Part shown: in pieces, positions 40,112 through 48,847 of the stretch
Numbering within the stretch: position 1 is the first letter of the stretch
Layout of the letters: each line of letters starts with the position of its first letter
Assembly (NCBI GenBank): GCA_964503145.1
Contig: CAZCYV010000002.1
Span: 248,001 to 312,000 of the forward strand
Reading direction: 5' to 3'
From: RBG-16-57-11 sp964503145
GTDB taxonomy: Bacteria > Chloroflexota > Anaerolineae > Anaerolineales > UBA4823
Length of the DNA: 64,000 nucleotides
Made by a program: the position numbers and the translations under genes
Notes under the pieces: generated by a model
Databases searched by the model: none
Told to the model about the DNA's origin: nothing
The model's input: the letters and a program-made list of their open reading frames with translations, nothing else

Positions 40112-41452
40112 CTATTCAATCACCGCCAGCATCTCTTCATTGGTCTTGAATTTATATTCTTCCAGGCCGAGTTTCTGAGCCTGGGCCTGCTCGGCCGCCT
40201 CCAGCCGGGCGACATCTTCCTTCCAGACGACTCGCTTGCCTTTCTCGGAAAGCCTCTGCACCAGCTGGTCTAAAACCAGCGATTCGTCCACTTTGATCGG
40301 CGGGAGTGTCTTGAGATATTGCAGCATCGCTTTGGCGCCATTTTCGCCATCTTTGCGCGCCACGCCGACCAGGCCGCTGCTGGCCTCACGCGACCAACCG
40401 GCCACGAAAATCCCCTCCAATGGCCGGTTCTCCTGCGGATCATACGCTTCATATGAGATGCCGTCGATGGGGTAGCAGGGGTTGGGACTCTTGACGAACT
40501 CGTTCCACTGCACGGGCAAGCCAAAGCTCTCGTCCACCTTATCGCCAATGCAGAAGACAACCGTATCCACATCCAGGACCCTTCGCACGCCCAGACCAAC
40601 CGCCTTGGTGTCATTGCCCTTCAGCACCAGCTTGGTGTCTTCGACCTCCAGGCCGACCACCTCGCCCTGATCGTTGCCGATCATGCGCGTCGGCGAGGCC
40701 AAAAAGTCGAAGCGGAAACGCGTCGCCGATACCGGCTCCAGCGCTTTCGGCAGCGCCGACAGGATGTAATCCCTGGCGGCCTGCACGTCCTGCCCTACCT
40801 CTCGCATAAAGGGCGCACAGCGCTCGAGCTCGGCATCCAGCGCGGCGATATCCAGATTGGCGATCACGTACTCCATCTCTTTCTTGGTAAATTTGACCTC
40901 CGCCGGCCCGCGTCGCGCCACGGCGATGACTTCGTCCACCTTCAGGTCGCGAATCGCCCAATGAGCGATGTCCATCATCACATTGCCCACGCCGACCAGC
41001 GCCACCCGACCGCGCACCCGAAATTCCTGGGTGCTATAGGGCGGCAGCTTGTTGTAGTGATAAACCAGATCTTTGGCGTGATAAACGCCCTTCAGGTCTT
41101 CTCCGGGCAGCCCAAGCCATTTGGTGCCCTGCGCGCCAGCAGCGACCATGATCGCCTGAAACCCAAATTCGCGCAGGTCGTTCAGAGTGAGATCGCCCTC
41201 CTCTCCCACGGTGACGTTACCCATGTAGGTAATCTCTGGCATGGCAAGGATCTGGCGGAACTGCTTTCGCAGCCCGTCTTTCATCTTATACTTATCGTAA
41301 TAGATGCCATATTCGGCCAATCCACCTGGCTTGATATCTCGATTGAAAAGGATAACATGCACCCCTTCTGCCGCCAACTGCCGGGCGGCATAGATCCCTG
41401 CCGGCCCAGCCCCCACAACTGCCACCAGATGATGGTTGCTTTCGCCTGTCAT
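40112..41452 (-). CDS. Adrenodoxin-reductase-type FAD/NADPH oxidoreductase (ferredoxin-NADP reductase)
   Basis: 446 aa. FAD-binding fold (LVAVVGAGPAGIYAARQLAA), GGLAEYGIYYDKYKM, and NADP-binding fold (VALVGVGNVMMDIAHWAI) are arranged as in FprA/adrenodoxin reductase and glutamate synthase small subunits; the late GIFVAGWSREASSGLVG binds the FAD. No Fe-S cysteine cluster is present, which argues against the GltD beta subunit and for a stand-alone ferredoxin reductase. It passes electrons between NADPH and a ferredoxin. AGGAGG lies five bases before the ATG; the promoter at 41523-41551 is flanked by inverted repeats. Confidence 0.87.
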   Translation of the reverse strand: MTGESNHHLVAVVGAGPAGIYAARQLAAEGVHVILFNRDIKPGGLAEYGIYYDKYKMKDGLRKQFRQILAMPEITYMGNVTVGEEGDLTLNDLREFGFQAIMVAAGAQGTKWLGLPGEDLKGVYHAKDLVYHYNKLPPYSTQEFRVRGRVALVGVGNVMMDIAHWAIRDLKVDEVIAVARRGPAEVKFTKKEMEYVIANLDIAALDAELERCAPFMREVGQDVQAARDYILSALPKALEPVSATRFRFDFLASPTRMIGNDQGEVVGLEVEDTKLVLKGNDTKAVGLGVRRVLDVDTVVFCIGDKVDESFGLPVQWNEFVKSPNPCYPIDGISYEAYDPQENRPLEGIFVAGWSREASSGLVGVARKDGENGAKAMLQYLKTLPPIKVDESLVLDQLVQRLSEKGKRVVWKEDVARLEAAEQAQAQKLGLEEYKFKTNEEMLAVIE

Positions 41453-41514
41453 CGAGCCCTCCTTAGTGAGTAATCAATGATCTGTCTGCTGTTTCGATTT
41501 TTTCCTCGGGTTGG

Positions 41515-41561
41515 CAATCGTCATTATAGCGGTTTGGGAATAAATGCACAAGTGACGATTG
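41515..41561 (-). promoter_or_regulatory. Promoter of the reductase gene bracketed by a 9-bp inverted repeat
   Basis: TTGTGC (41546-41551), 17-bp spacer, TATAAT (41523-41528) on the minus strand. CAATCGTCA (41515-41523) and its exact complement TGACGATTG (41553-41561) flank the promoter, looking like operator half-sites 38 bp apart. Confidence 0.55.
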
Positions 41562-41688
41562 TCCCCTGATGATCCTTCAACCAGAAGGTGAGTCATGGTC
41601 AATTTGTCACACTATTCCGAAATACCAACTTGCGAATGGTCATTTCCCGTAATCTCCTTCAGGAGTGGCTAAATTCTGCATAGTGTGC

Positions 41689-41694
41689 TATATT
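41689..41694 (+). promoter_or_regulatory. Extended -10 promoter of the 41744 gene
   Basis: TGC-TATATT with no clear -35 box; start near 41701, then a 43-nt leader with AGGAGAGG. Confidence 0.5.
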
Positions 41695-41743
41695 CAAGTC
41701 TCAGATCGGGTAGATTCGGATCCACACAGGAGAGGAAAACGCC

Positions 41744-42469
41744 GTGAACGAACCTTCTGACATCCCAGACCAACCATCTGAGCCTGATTCATCCGCGCCA
41801 GCGCTGCCGACCACCGACCTCGATGCGCCTGAACAACCAAAACCATCCCTGGTGAAACGATTCTTCTGGCAGGGCAAAATTGGCCCGGCGTTTTGGACCA
41901 TCGCCAGCATCATTTCACTCGCCGTCAATATCATCCTGTTCATTATCCTGTTCGTGCTCGGCTCCCAAATTTTCGAAATCAAGGCCGTGGTGGGCGATCA
42001 GCTTATCGACGGGTTGTATGGCAATTTCGTTCTGATGGATGAAGCGAATATCATCACCACTATCTACGTCAGCGACACCATTCAAGTCAAGGACACCATT
42101 CCTGTGGTCTTCAATCTACCCTTGAAACAAGAGACCGAGGTCGTCCTGACCCGCGACGCCCCCATCCGCAGAGCCACGGTTTTTCTGAATGGCGCGCCGG
42201 TGCCCACAGATATCATTCTGAAGCGCGGGACGAAGCTCAATATATTTCTGGATATGATCGTTCCTGTGAATCAGACCATACCGGTGGAGCTCAATGTACC
42301 GGTGCAATTGACCGTACCGGTGGATATCCCGCTGAACGAGACGGAGCTTCACCAGCCATTCGTGGGCTTGCAGGAAGTCCTATCTCCGTATAAAGCGCTG
42401 CTGGAACAAACACCCGACTCATGGGGCGAGTTGTTCTGCAGCCTGCTGCCCGGGGCGTTATGCAAATAG
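41744..42469 (+). CDS. Membrane-anchored protein with a short VPV strand repeat
   Basis: 241 aa, GTG start after AGGAGAGG. Acidic Pro-rich N terminus (about 35 residues), one membrane segment (IASIISLAVNIILFIILFVL, about 52-72), and an extracytoplasmic part built from short strands. A hexapeptide pattern (IPVELN, VPVQLT, VPVDIP) recurs near residue 180, matched in DNA by three 18-bp units beginning ATACCGGTG or GTACCGGTG at 42278, 42296 and 42314. The earlier segment TIPVVFNLPLKQETEVVL is similar. No known family recognised; a small beta structure exposed outside the membrane is inferred. It precedes the two M16 peptidase genes by 13 bases. Confidence 0.72.
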   Translation: MNEPSDIPDQPSEPDSSAPALPTTDLDAPEQPKPSLVKRFFWQGKIGPAFWTIASIISLAVNIILFIILFVLGSQIFEIKAVVGDQLIDGLYGNFVLMDEANIITTIYVSDTIQVKDTIPVVFNLPLKQETEVVLTRDAPIRRATVFLNGAPVPTDIILKRGTKLNIFLDMIVPVNQTIPVELNVPVQLTVPVDIPLNETELHQPFVGLQEVLSPYKALLEQTPDSWGELFCSLLPGALCK

Positions 42470-42482
42470 ATTGCGCTTCGCT

Positions 42483-43808
42483 ATGACCGCTGATTCGCTG
42501 CCCATCACCCGCCTCACACTCTCCAATGGCCTGTTGGTACTGCTGAAGGAAATCCACACTGCGCCTTTGATCAGCCAATGGGTTTGGTATCGGGTAGGTT
42601 CTCGCGACGAAGTACCCGGCATCACGGGCATTTCACACTGGGTGGAACACATGCAGTTCAAGGGCACGCCGCAGTTTCCCGCCGGCTCCCTGGATCGGGC
42701 GATCTCCCGCGAAGGTGGCTTTTGGAACGCCCTGACGTATCTGGATTGGACGACCTACTTTGAGACGCTGCCAGCGGATAAAGCCGACCTGGCTCTACGC
42801 CTGGAAGCCGACCGCATGGTGAACAGCCTGTTTTCCCCGGAAGAGGTGGCTTCCGAGCGCACAGTAATCATTTCGGAGCGGCAGGGGAATGAAAATGAAC
42901 CGCTCTTTCGCCTGGGCGAAGAAGTGCAGGCAGCGGCTTTCCGGGTGCACAACTACCATCACGAGGTGATCGGCGATCTGGCCGACCTGCAAACGATACA
43001 GCGCGACGACCTGTATGCCCATTACCGCACTTATTATGTGCCCAACAACGCAGTGCTGGCGGTTGCGGGCGACTTCGAGGCCGAGAGCATGTTGAAGCGC
43101 ATTCGGCAGATCTATGAACCGCTCCCGCCAGGTGGAAGCCCACCGCGGCGGGTGCGCCCCGAACCGCCTCAATCGGGTGAGCGCCGTGTCGTCGTCGAAG
43201 GGCCTGGCGAAACGGTCTATGTTCAGGCCGCCTACCATGCCCCGCCCGCCCCGCACGCCGATTTCATGCCAATGCTGGCTCTGGACAGCCTGCTCAGCGG
43301 GCCAGGCAACCTGAACCTGTTTGGCGAGTCGATCTCGAACAAGACCTCGCGCCTGTACCGCGCGCTGGTTGAGCGCGAACGCGCCATTAGCGTCTTTGGC
43401 GGCCTGCAAGCCACTATCGATCCGTATCTGTACAACATCAATGCGATCGTGCATCCCAACAGCAACGCCGACGAAGTTATCGCCGCTGTGGACGCGGAAA
43501 TCGATCGCCTGCAACAGACGCCGCCCACCCCCGACGAATTAGCGCGGGCGGTCAAACAGGCGCGCGCCTTGATGGCTTATGGCAGCGAACGGATCACCAA
43601 TCAGGGTTTTTGGTTGGGGTGCTCGGAGATGTTTGCGACGTATGAGTGGTACACCAGCTTTTTAGAACGCCTCCAGGCTGTCACCCCTGAAGACGTACAA
43701 CGCGTAGCGCAGACTTATCTGCGGCCTCGGAACCGCGTCCTGGGGGTGTATTTGCCCGATGGTTCGGCATCCGCAGAGGCGGGTTGGGGAGCAGCCGATG
43801 AAGGTTGA
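42483..43808 (+). CDS. M16 family zinc peptidase, catalytic member
   Basis: 441 aa from the ATG at 42483. The inverted zinc motif HxxEH is present (SHWVEHMQFKGT, His52, Glu55, His56) and the third ligand Glu132 lies 76 residues later, as in processing peptidases and pitrilysin. The C-terminal half is the usual inactive repeat. M16 enzymes degrade small peptides in a closed chamber. It forms a pair with the next gene, which lacks the motif; the genes overlap by 11 bases. No signal peptide is present, so it is cytoplasmic. Confidence 0.93.
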   Translation: MTADSLPITRLTLSNGLLVLLKEIHTAPLISQWVWYRVGSRDEVPGITGISHWVEHMQFKGTPQFPAGSLDRAISREGGFWNALTYLDWTTYFETLPADKADLALRLEADRMVNSLFSPEEVASERTVIISERQGNENEPLFRLGEEVQAAAFRVHNYHHEVIGDLADLQTIQRDDLYAHYRTYYVPNNAVLAVAGDFEAESMLKRIRQIYEPLPPGGSPPRRVRPEPPQSGERRVVVEGPGETVYVQAAYHAPPAPHADFMPMLALDSLLSGPGNLNLFGESISNKTSRLYRALVERERAISVFGGLQATIDPYLYNINAIVHPNSNADEVIAAVDAEIDRLQQTPPTPDELARAVKQARALMAYGSERITNQGFWLGCSEMFATYEWYTSFLERLQAVTPEDVQRVAQTYLRPRNRVLGVYLPDGSASAEAGWGAADEG

Positions 43809-45084
43809 GCCGACCTCCAACCGCAGCCTCCATTTGCCCGGCCCAGAGGACATCACCCGCGTCGAGCTGGAGAACGGCATCGTCGTTCTAAGCCGGGCAG
43901 ATTTCAACAGCGCTTCGGTAGCGATCAGCGGTTACTTGCACGCGGGGGCGTTGCTCGATCCAGACGAAAAGCTGGGATTGGCAGGTTTTACTGCTGCCTG
44001 CCTGATGCGCGGCACCCAAAGGCGCAGCTTTCAGGAGATCTATGATGCGCTGGAGTCGGTCGGCGCCAGCCTGAGCATCAGCGGCGGCACCCATACCACC
44101 ACCTTCGGCGGCAAGGCCCTGGCCGAAGATCTGGATATGGTGCTTTCCTTGCTGGCCGAGGCTCTATGTCAGCCGCTTTTCCCCGGCGAGCACGTCGAAC
44201 GCCTGCGCGCTCAGTTGCTCACCGGCCTGGCGATTCGCGCTCAAGATACCGCCGAGATGGCTGAGCTGACCTTCGATCAAGTCGTTTATGTGGATCATCC
44301 GTACCGCCGCCCCGATGAGGGCTACCCTGAAACCATTCAGACCATTCAGCGCGAAGATCTGATCGATTTCCATGGTCGCAATTATGGTCCGCGGGGTATG
44401 GTCATCGCCATCGTTGGCGGGATCTCTCCTGAAAAAGCGGTCGATTTGGTTCACCAGCACCTGGGGGAATGGCAAAATCCACGGCAACCGGACATCCCTC
44501 AACTGCCGCCGCTGAAACCCCTATCTCAGACCACCCGACAGCGCGTGGTCATCCCGGGAAAATCGCAGGCTGACATTGTCATTGGGGCAGCCGGGCCACC
44601 GCGCACTGCACCCGATTACCTGGCTGCCTCGTTGGGGAACAACATCCTGGGGCAGTTTGCAATGATGGGGCGCATTGGCAAAGTGGTGCGTGAGACTGCC
44701 GGCCTGGCGTATTATGCCGCCAGCAGCCTGAGTGGCGGATTAGGGCCAGGGCCATGGGAGGTGTCCGCCGGGGTCGATCCCCAAGCCGTGGAACCGGCCA
44801 TTGACTTGATTTGCGAACAGATCCGGCGCTTCACCAGCGAGCCTGTGAGCGATGAAGAACTGGCTGATAGCCAGGCCAATTACATTGGGCGCCTGCCCAT
44901 TTCGCTGGAGTCGAACGTCGGGGTTGCCGCAGCATTGCTCAACCTGGAACGCTATCAGCTTGGCCTGGATTACTATCGCCGCTACCCAGGCCTGGTGCGT
45001 TCGGTCACTCCGGAGCAGGTGTTGCAAGCGGCGCGCCATTACCTGGACTCGGATCGGCTGGCAATCGCCGTTGCCGGGCCATAG
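43798..45084 (+). CDS. M16 family peptidase homologue without zinc motif
   Basis: 428 aa from the ATG at 43798, which overlaps the catalytic member. It shares the M16 fold (GIVVLSRADFNSASVAISGY, YDALESVGASLSISGGTH, LIDFHGRNYGPRGMVIAIVG) but where HxxEH should be it reads GLAGFTAACLMRGT, so it cannot bind zinc. In mitochondrial processing peptidase and several bacterial pairs an inactive subunit completes the substrate chamber of the active one; the tight gene overlap supports such a heterodimer here. Confidence 0.9.
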   Translation: MKVEPTSNRSLHLPGPEDITRVELENGIVVLSRADFNSASVAISGYLHAGALLDPDEKLGLAGFTAACLMRGTQRRSFQEIYDALESVGASLSISGGTHTTTFGGKALAEDLDMVLSLLAEALCQPLFPGEHVERLRAQLLTGLAIRAQDTAEMAELTFDQVVYVDHPYRRPDEGYPETIQTIQREDLIDFHGRNYGPRGMVIAIVGGISPEKAVDLVHQHLGEWQNPRQPDIPQLPPLKPLSQTTRQRVVIPGKSQADIVIGAAGPPRTAPDYLAASLGNNILGQFAMMGRIGKVVRETAGLAYYAASSLSGGLGPGPWEVSAGVDPQAVEPAIDLICEQIRRFTSEPVSDEELADSQANYIGRLPISLESNVGVAAALLNLERYQLGLDYYRRYPGLVRSVTPEQVLQAARHYLDSDRLAIAVAGP

Positions 45085-45124
45085 ACGCGCCAATTTAACC
45101 ACACCTCATTCAAAAGAGTAGCCC

Positions 45125-45499
45125 ATGAGAGTCGCCACCGGAGTTGACCTGGTCGAGATCGAGCGTTTTCGGGCGGTGATCGAGCGACACGGCAGCCGTT
45201 TCCTGGAGCGAGTTTTCACCCCAGCGGAATTAGAAGAAGCCGGAAAGCATCTGGCTTCCCTGGCGGCGCGCTTCGCCGCCAAAGAAGCGGTGGCCAAAGC
45301 CCTGGGTACCGGCATCGGCCCGGTTAGCTGGCGCGAAATCGAAATACGCCGCGGCGCCGAGCGCCAACCGTTGTTGTTGCTGCACGGCGCCGCAGCGCAG
45401 CTCTCGGCAGATCTTGGCCTCACCCAATGGTCAATCAGCCTGAGCCACAGTCAAGGGATGGCCGTGGCGGTTGCCTTCGCAGCAGGTGATCAGGCCTGA
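45125..45499 (+). CDS. acpS: Holo-[acyl-carrier-protein] synthase
   Basis: 124 aa, the standard size. Magnesium ligands Asp8 (TGVDLVEIERF) and Glu54 (RFAAKEAVAKALGTG) are present, as is SISLSHSQGMAVAVAFA at the C terminus. It moves the phosphopantetheine arm from CoA to acyl carrier protein. Its 3' end overlaps the convergent DedA gene by ten bases. Confidence 0.95.
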   Translation: MRVATGVDLVEIERFRAVIERHGSRFLERVFTPAELEEAGKHLASLAARFAAKEAVAKALGTGIGPVSWREIEIRRGAERQPLLLLHGAAAQLSADLGLTQWSISLSHSQGMAVAVAFAAGDQA

Positions 45500-46170
45500 G
45501 CTTTTTTAACTGCGCGGGTGCGCTCTTTGACCACCTCATAAACTGCCGGCAACACCGAGAGCAGGATAATCGCCAGCACCACAAAAGTGAAATTATCCTG
45601 CACGAAGCTCAGGTTGCCAAAGAAATAGCCGCCCCAGGTGAAAAGAGTCACCCACATTACGCCGCCAAACACGTTATATACGATAAAGTGGCTGTAGGTC
45701 ATCGCCCCGACGCCCGCCACGAATGGCGCAAAAGTGCGGATGATCGGCACGAAGCGCGCCAACACGATCGTTTTGCCGCCGTGGCGTTCATAAAATTCAT
45801 GGGTGCGGTCCAGATATTCTTTCTTCAGAAAGCGAACCTCCCCGCTAAAGGCCCGCGGACCGATGAAATGACCGATCCAATAGTTGACCGTGTCGCCAAG
45901 GACCGCTGCGACGCATAGCAGGAGCCACAAGAGCCAGATGCTCAATGGAGGCTGCTGTCCTGGCTGCGCCAGGGCGGGAGAAGCAAACGTGCCGGCGGCA
46001 AACAGTAATGAATCCCCTGGTAGGAAAGGCGTCACGACCAGCCCGGTCTCCATGAAAATGACTCCGAACAATAGCGCGTAGGTCCAGGTGCCATAAGCCT
46101 GAATAATGACGCTCAAATGCTTATCCAGGTGCAGAAACAGATCGATCAGATATTGAATCCACTCTACCAT
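45490..46170 (-). CDS. DedA-family membrane protein
   Basis: 226 aa, five to six membrane segments. Diagnostic segments: GVIFMETGLVVTPFLPGDSLLF, GHFIGPRAF, FYERHGGKTIVLARFVPIIRTFAPFVAGVG. The conserved Glu of the first and the two Arg of the last are retained. DedA proteins recycle undecaprenyl phosphate or other lipid carriers and affect proton balance. It is a single gene between acpS and the PrsW gene. Confidence 0.92.
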   Translation of the reverse strand: MVEWIQYLIDLFLHLDKHLSVIIQAYGTWTYALLFGVIFMETGLVVTPFLPGDSLLFAAGTFASPALAQPGQQPPLSIWLLWLLLCVAAVLGDTVNYWIGHFIGPRAFSGEVRFLKKEYLDRTHEFYERHGGKTIVLARFVPIIRTFAPFVAGVGAMTYSHFIVYNVFGGVMWVTLFTWGGYFFGNLSFVQDNFTFVVLAIILLSVLPAVYEVVKERTRAVKKAQA

Positions 46171-46242
46171 GTAATGTTTTTCTCCATAATAAATCCTAAG
46201 GCGACCGCTTCTTCGCTTGCGCCGGGGAAAGAATAAAGCGCA

Positions 46243-47535
46243 TTATAGCACGCTTTCCCGGCCGCTCTCTGCAGTTGCACCAGCCCTCAAGCCGGTTCCA
46301 GGAGTTCCGAGCGCCGCTGCCAGGCGACGATTAAACCAGATGAGCGCTGCCAGCGAAGCCATTCCCAGGAAGAGCAGGGCAGATGGAGCAACAATTGCCA
46401 TCCCATTCGTCCCTGGGATATCCAAGGGCAGGTTCTGCACTTCCGCCAGTACGGTGAAGGCGGAAAAGATCGTCAACCCGTTCCATAAGCCGTGTAAAGC
46501 CACCGCAGCCAGGTAAGATAGACCAAGCAGCAGATAGCGCCGCCGCGTCCAGGCCTGCACCAGCGCCCAGCCGGTGATCGCCGTCGTCAAGATGTGCACC
46601 GAAGCCGTCCCAATGCGGGCAACCATCAGCGCTGGCCACGCCTGACCGCTGCTGGTCAGAGCCAGGCTCTCGAATAGGGCGTAACCGGCTCCGCTCAGCG
46701 CGCCAGCGGCGAAGCCCGCGGCAGGGCGGAGCCGGCGCCTGGCGAGCAACCAGACGCCAATCGGTTTGATCAGCTCCTCGATCAAAGGCACCAGCACTGC
46801 GCCGAAGGATAGCACCCCGAAGAGCACAGCCGGGCGAACCACGAAAGGCCCCAGTTCGTCCAGGAGCGCTTCTGGGGAAGGCGGCGTTTCGGGCAGGGTT
46901 TGGGCTAGAGACAGGATTTTGTTCAACAGTTCCGGCTGGCTGGCAACGTAGATGGCGGCTATCAACAGGAAGACGAACGCCGCCAGCAATTCGAAGATCG
47001 TAATCAGCGCCGGCGCCAGCACCAGGCCGCTGCCGAAAACGCCCCAGAAGCGCTGCGCACTGCCCAGCGGCAAATCGCGCACCGCCAGGAACAGCATCCA
47101 ACCCACCGGAATGCCGACTCCCAGCAAATGCAACGGCGGCAATACGATCCAGGACAGAATGGGCAGCTGATACGCGCCGTATCCGATCAGCAGTACGAGC
47201 GGGAAGGCAAAGATCCACAAGGAGGGGCGCAAACGGCGCAGCCAGGGGAGCATATCGAACGTCGGCTTTCCAACGGCTCTAAACAGGCCATAATAGACCG
47301 AAGGCAGCATCAACATTCCACTACCGAACAGCAACGCCGACATCAGGAACAACGAGAGCGGATCGCCGATAGTCTGCTCCTGGAGCACTGCGCTCATCAT
47401 CCCCATGAACGCAGCGACCAACGCCCCGCCTACCAGGAAAAGAAACGCGATAGCGCTCAAAACGCCCTGCAACAAGGAGGGCACATGGAGTGTGAGGCGC
47501 TCAGGTGTCGCGCCAGCAATTTGGGAAGATTCCAT
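46243..47535 (-). CDS. PrsW-family glutamic intramembrane protease
   Basis: 430 aa with about ten membrane segments. Family motifs: VPLIEELIKPIGVWLLA (EExxK type), GYALFESLAL (FE motif), TASVHILTTAITG and LAAVALHGLWNGL (two His motifs). PrsW in Bacillus starts the removal of an anti-sigma factor; homologues handle other membrane targets. The start is only two bases after the stop of the DsbA-cyclophilin gene and lacks a ribosome site, so translation is coupled. Confidence 0.85.
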   Translation of the reverse strand: MESSQIAGATPERLTLHVPSLLQGVLSAIAFLFLVGGALVAAFMGMMSAVLQEQTIGDPLSLFLMSALLFGSGMLMLPSVYYGLFRAVGKPTFDMLPWLRRLRPSLWIFAFPLVLLIGYGAYQLPILSWIVLPPLHLLGVGIPVGWMLFLAVRDLPLGSAQRFWGVFGSGLVLAPALITIFELLAAFVFLLIAAIYVASQPELLNKILSLAQTLPETPPSPEALLDELGPFVVRPAVLFGVLSFGAVLVPLIEELIKPIGVWLLARRRLRPAAGFAAGALSGAGYALFESLALTSSGQAWPALMVARIGTASVHILTTAITGWALVQAWTRRRYLLLGLSYLAAVALHGLWNGLTIFSAFTVLAEVQNLPLDIPGTNGMAIVAPSALLFLGMASLAALIWFNRRLAAALGTPGTGLRAGATAESGRESVL

Positions 47536-47539
47536 GAGG

Positions 47540-48778
47540 TTACTTTTCGAGGATGGTCACATGAAGGATTTTGTCGCCCGGCGGCAGTTCCACTGGCTGA
47601 GAAGGATTGCGGGGCGTCAGACTCTGGAGCACATCCATCCCAGAGACCAAGCGACCGAAGATCGTGAAGCCGCCGTCGAGATGTGGAGCAGCCGCATACG
47701 TGATGAAGAACTGGCTGCCATTAGAGCCTGGGCCGGCGTTCGCCATTCCCAACACGCCCGGCCCGTCGAATTTCAGATCGGTAATTTCGTTATCGAAAGC
47801 ATAGCCCGGGCCGCCGTAACCGGTTCCGGTGGGGTCGCCCGCTTGCGCCATGAAGCCCGGCAAGACGCGATGGAAGGTGACGTTATCGTACCAGCCTTGC
47901 CGCGCCAGGAAGACAAAGTTGTTCACCGCCAGCGGCGCTTTGTCAGCGAACAGCTCCAGAGTGATATCCCCTTTTTCGGTGTGCAGCACTGCCAGATACT
48001 GTTTGCTCGGGTCGATCGAGATTGGCGGACACTCACTGAACTGCCGCTCTTTCAGCAGGATCAGCGCCACTACAGCATCCAGATCATTGAAGGTGAGTGG
48101 GCCGTTGTAAGGCTCGCCATCGATCAGCAAGTAGGGAGCGCCTGGCATGCGCAGGGCGTAGTTTTGTTCATAAGCCTGTCGCACCCGGTTGACCAGCGCC
48201 TGGCTGGTCAGGTCTTGCTCAAATCGTTCACGGTCCAATTTCAAATCTGCGGCACGTTGGATCAGCCAGCTTTGGAAATCTTCCGGGGACAACTCTGCCC
48301 ACTCCTGCTGGCGAGAAAAGAGCAGGTCATGCATCTCCCAGAATCGATCTTGCAGCCCGGCCGCTTCGGCCGCCTGGGCTGCCAGCGCCGATTTATCATA
48401 CACGACGATCAGGGGATAATGGCGGAAAACGATGCGCACCTTTTCGGGGTATTTTTCCTGCACACGCGCCAGTAACGGAGCCACGTAGGCGCAGCCCGGG
48501 CACTGGAAATCGCTATATTCGATGATCGTTAGCGATGCGTCTATTGGGCCTAGTATCCATTCGTCCGCTCTGACCGCCGGTATTGGGGATTGCTGCGTCG
48601 GAGCGAGGCCTGTCCGTCGCGTAACCACCGTGCAGCCGGGTTGGCGCGAGGCAGCGATAGCGGCCGATACCGTCGTCGGCGTGGGTTGCGCCTGGGCCGC
48701 CGGCGTGGTTGCCCCCTGGGCGCAGGCTGCGAGCGTGAAGATCAGTAGGATTGAAAGGATCGGCGTCTTAAGTGACAT
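47540..48778 (-). CDS. Lipoprotein fusing DsbA-like thioredoxin and cyclophilin domains
   Basis: 412 aa from the ATG at 48778 (lipobox LAAC, Cys19). A thioredoxin/DsbA domain (about 70-245) has the redox pair CPGC (93-96) and a cis-proline (A214-P215). A complete cyclophilin-type prolyl isomerase follows (about 260-412): FHRVLPGFMAQAGDPTGTG and GPGSNGSQFFIT. Both activities help fold secreted proteins outside the membrane: one makes or reshuffles disulfides, the other isomerises prolyl bonds. The combination in one lipoprotein is unusual. An extended -10 element (TGG-TACAAT, hexamer 48802-48807) is 17 nt upstream of the predicted start; no Shine-Dalgarno is visible. Confidence 0.92.
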   Translation of the reverse strand: MSLKTPILSILLIFTLAACAQGATTPAAQAQPTPTTVSAAIAASRQPGCTVVTRRTGLAPTQQSPIPAVRADEWILGPIDASLTIIEYSDFQCPGCAYVAPLLARVQEKYPEKVRIVFRHYPLIVVYDKSALAAQAAEAAGLQDRFWEMHDLLFSRQQEWAELSPEDFQSWLIQRAADLKLDRERFEQDLTSQALVNRVRQAYEQNYALRMPGAPYLLIDGEPYNGPLTFNDLDAVVALILLKERQFSECPPISIDPSKQYLAVLHTEKGDITLELFADKAPLAVNNFVFLARQGWYDNVTFHRVLPGFMAQAGDPTGTGYGGPGYAFDNEITDLKFDGPGVLGMANAGPGSNGSQFFITYAAAPHLDGGFTIFGRLVSGMDVLQSLTPRNPSQPVELPPGDKILHVTILEK

Positions 48779-48801
48779 CGGTTGACCCAACTCTACACCC
48801 A

Positions 48802-48810
48802 ATTGTACCA
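48802..48810 (-). promoter_or_regulatory. Extended -10 promoter of the DsbA-cyclophilin gene
   Basis: TGG-TACAAT on the minus strand (hexamer 48802-48807). Predicted start near 48795, 17 nt before the ATG. Confidence 0.5.
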
Positions 48811-48847
48811 GCGCCGCCCCCAAGGCGGGCAGAACAGGGTAAGCGCA

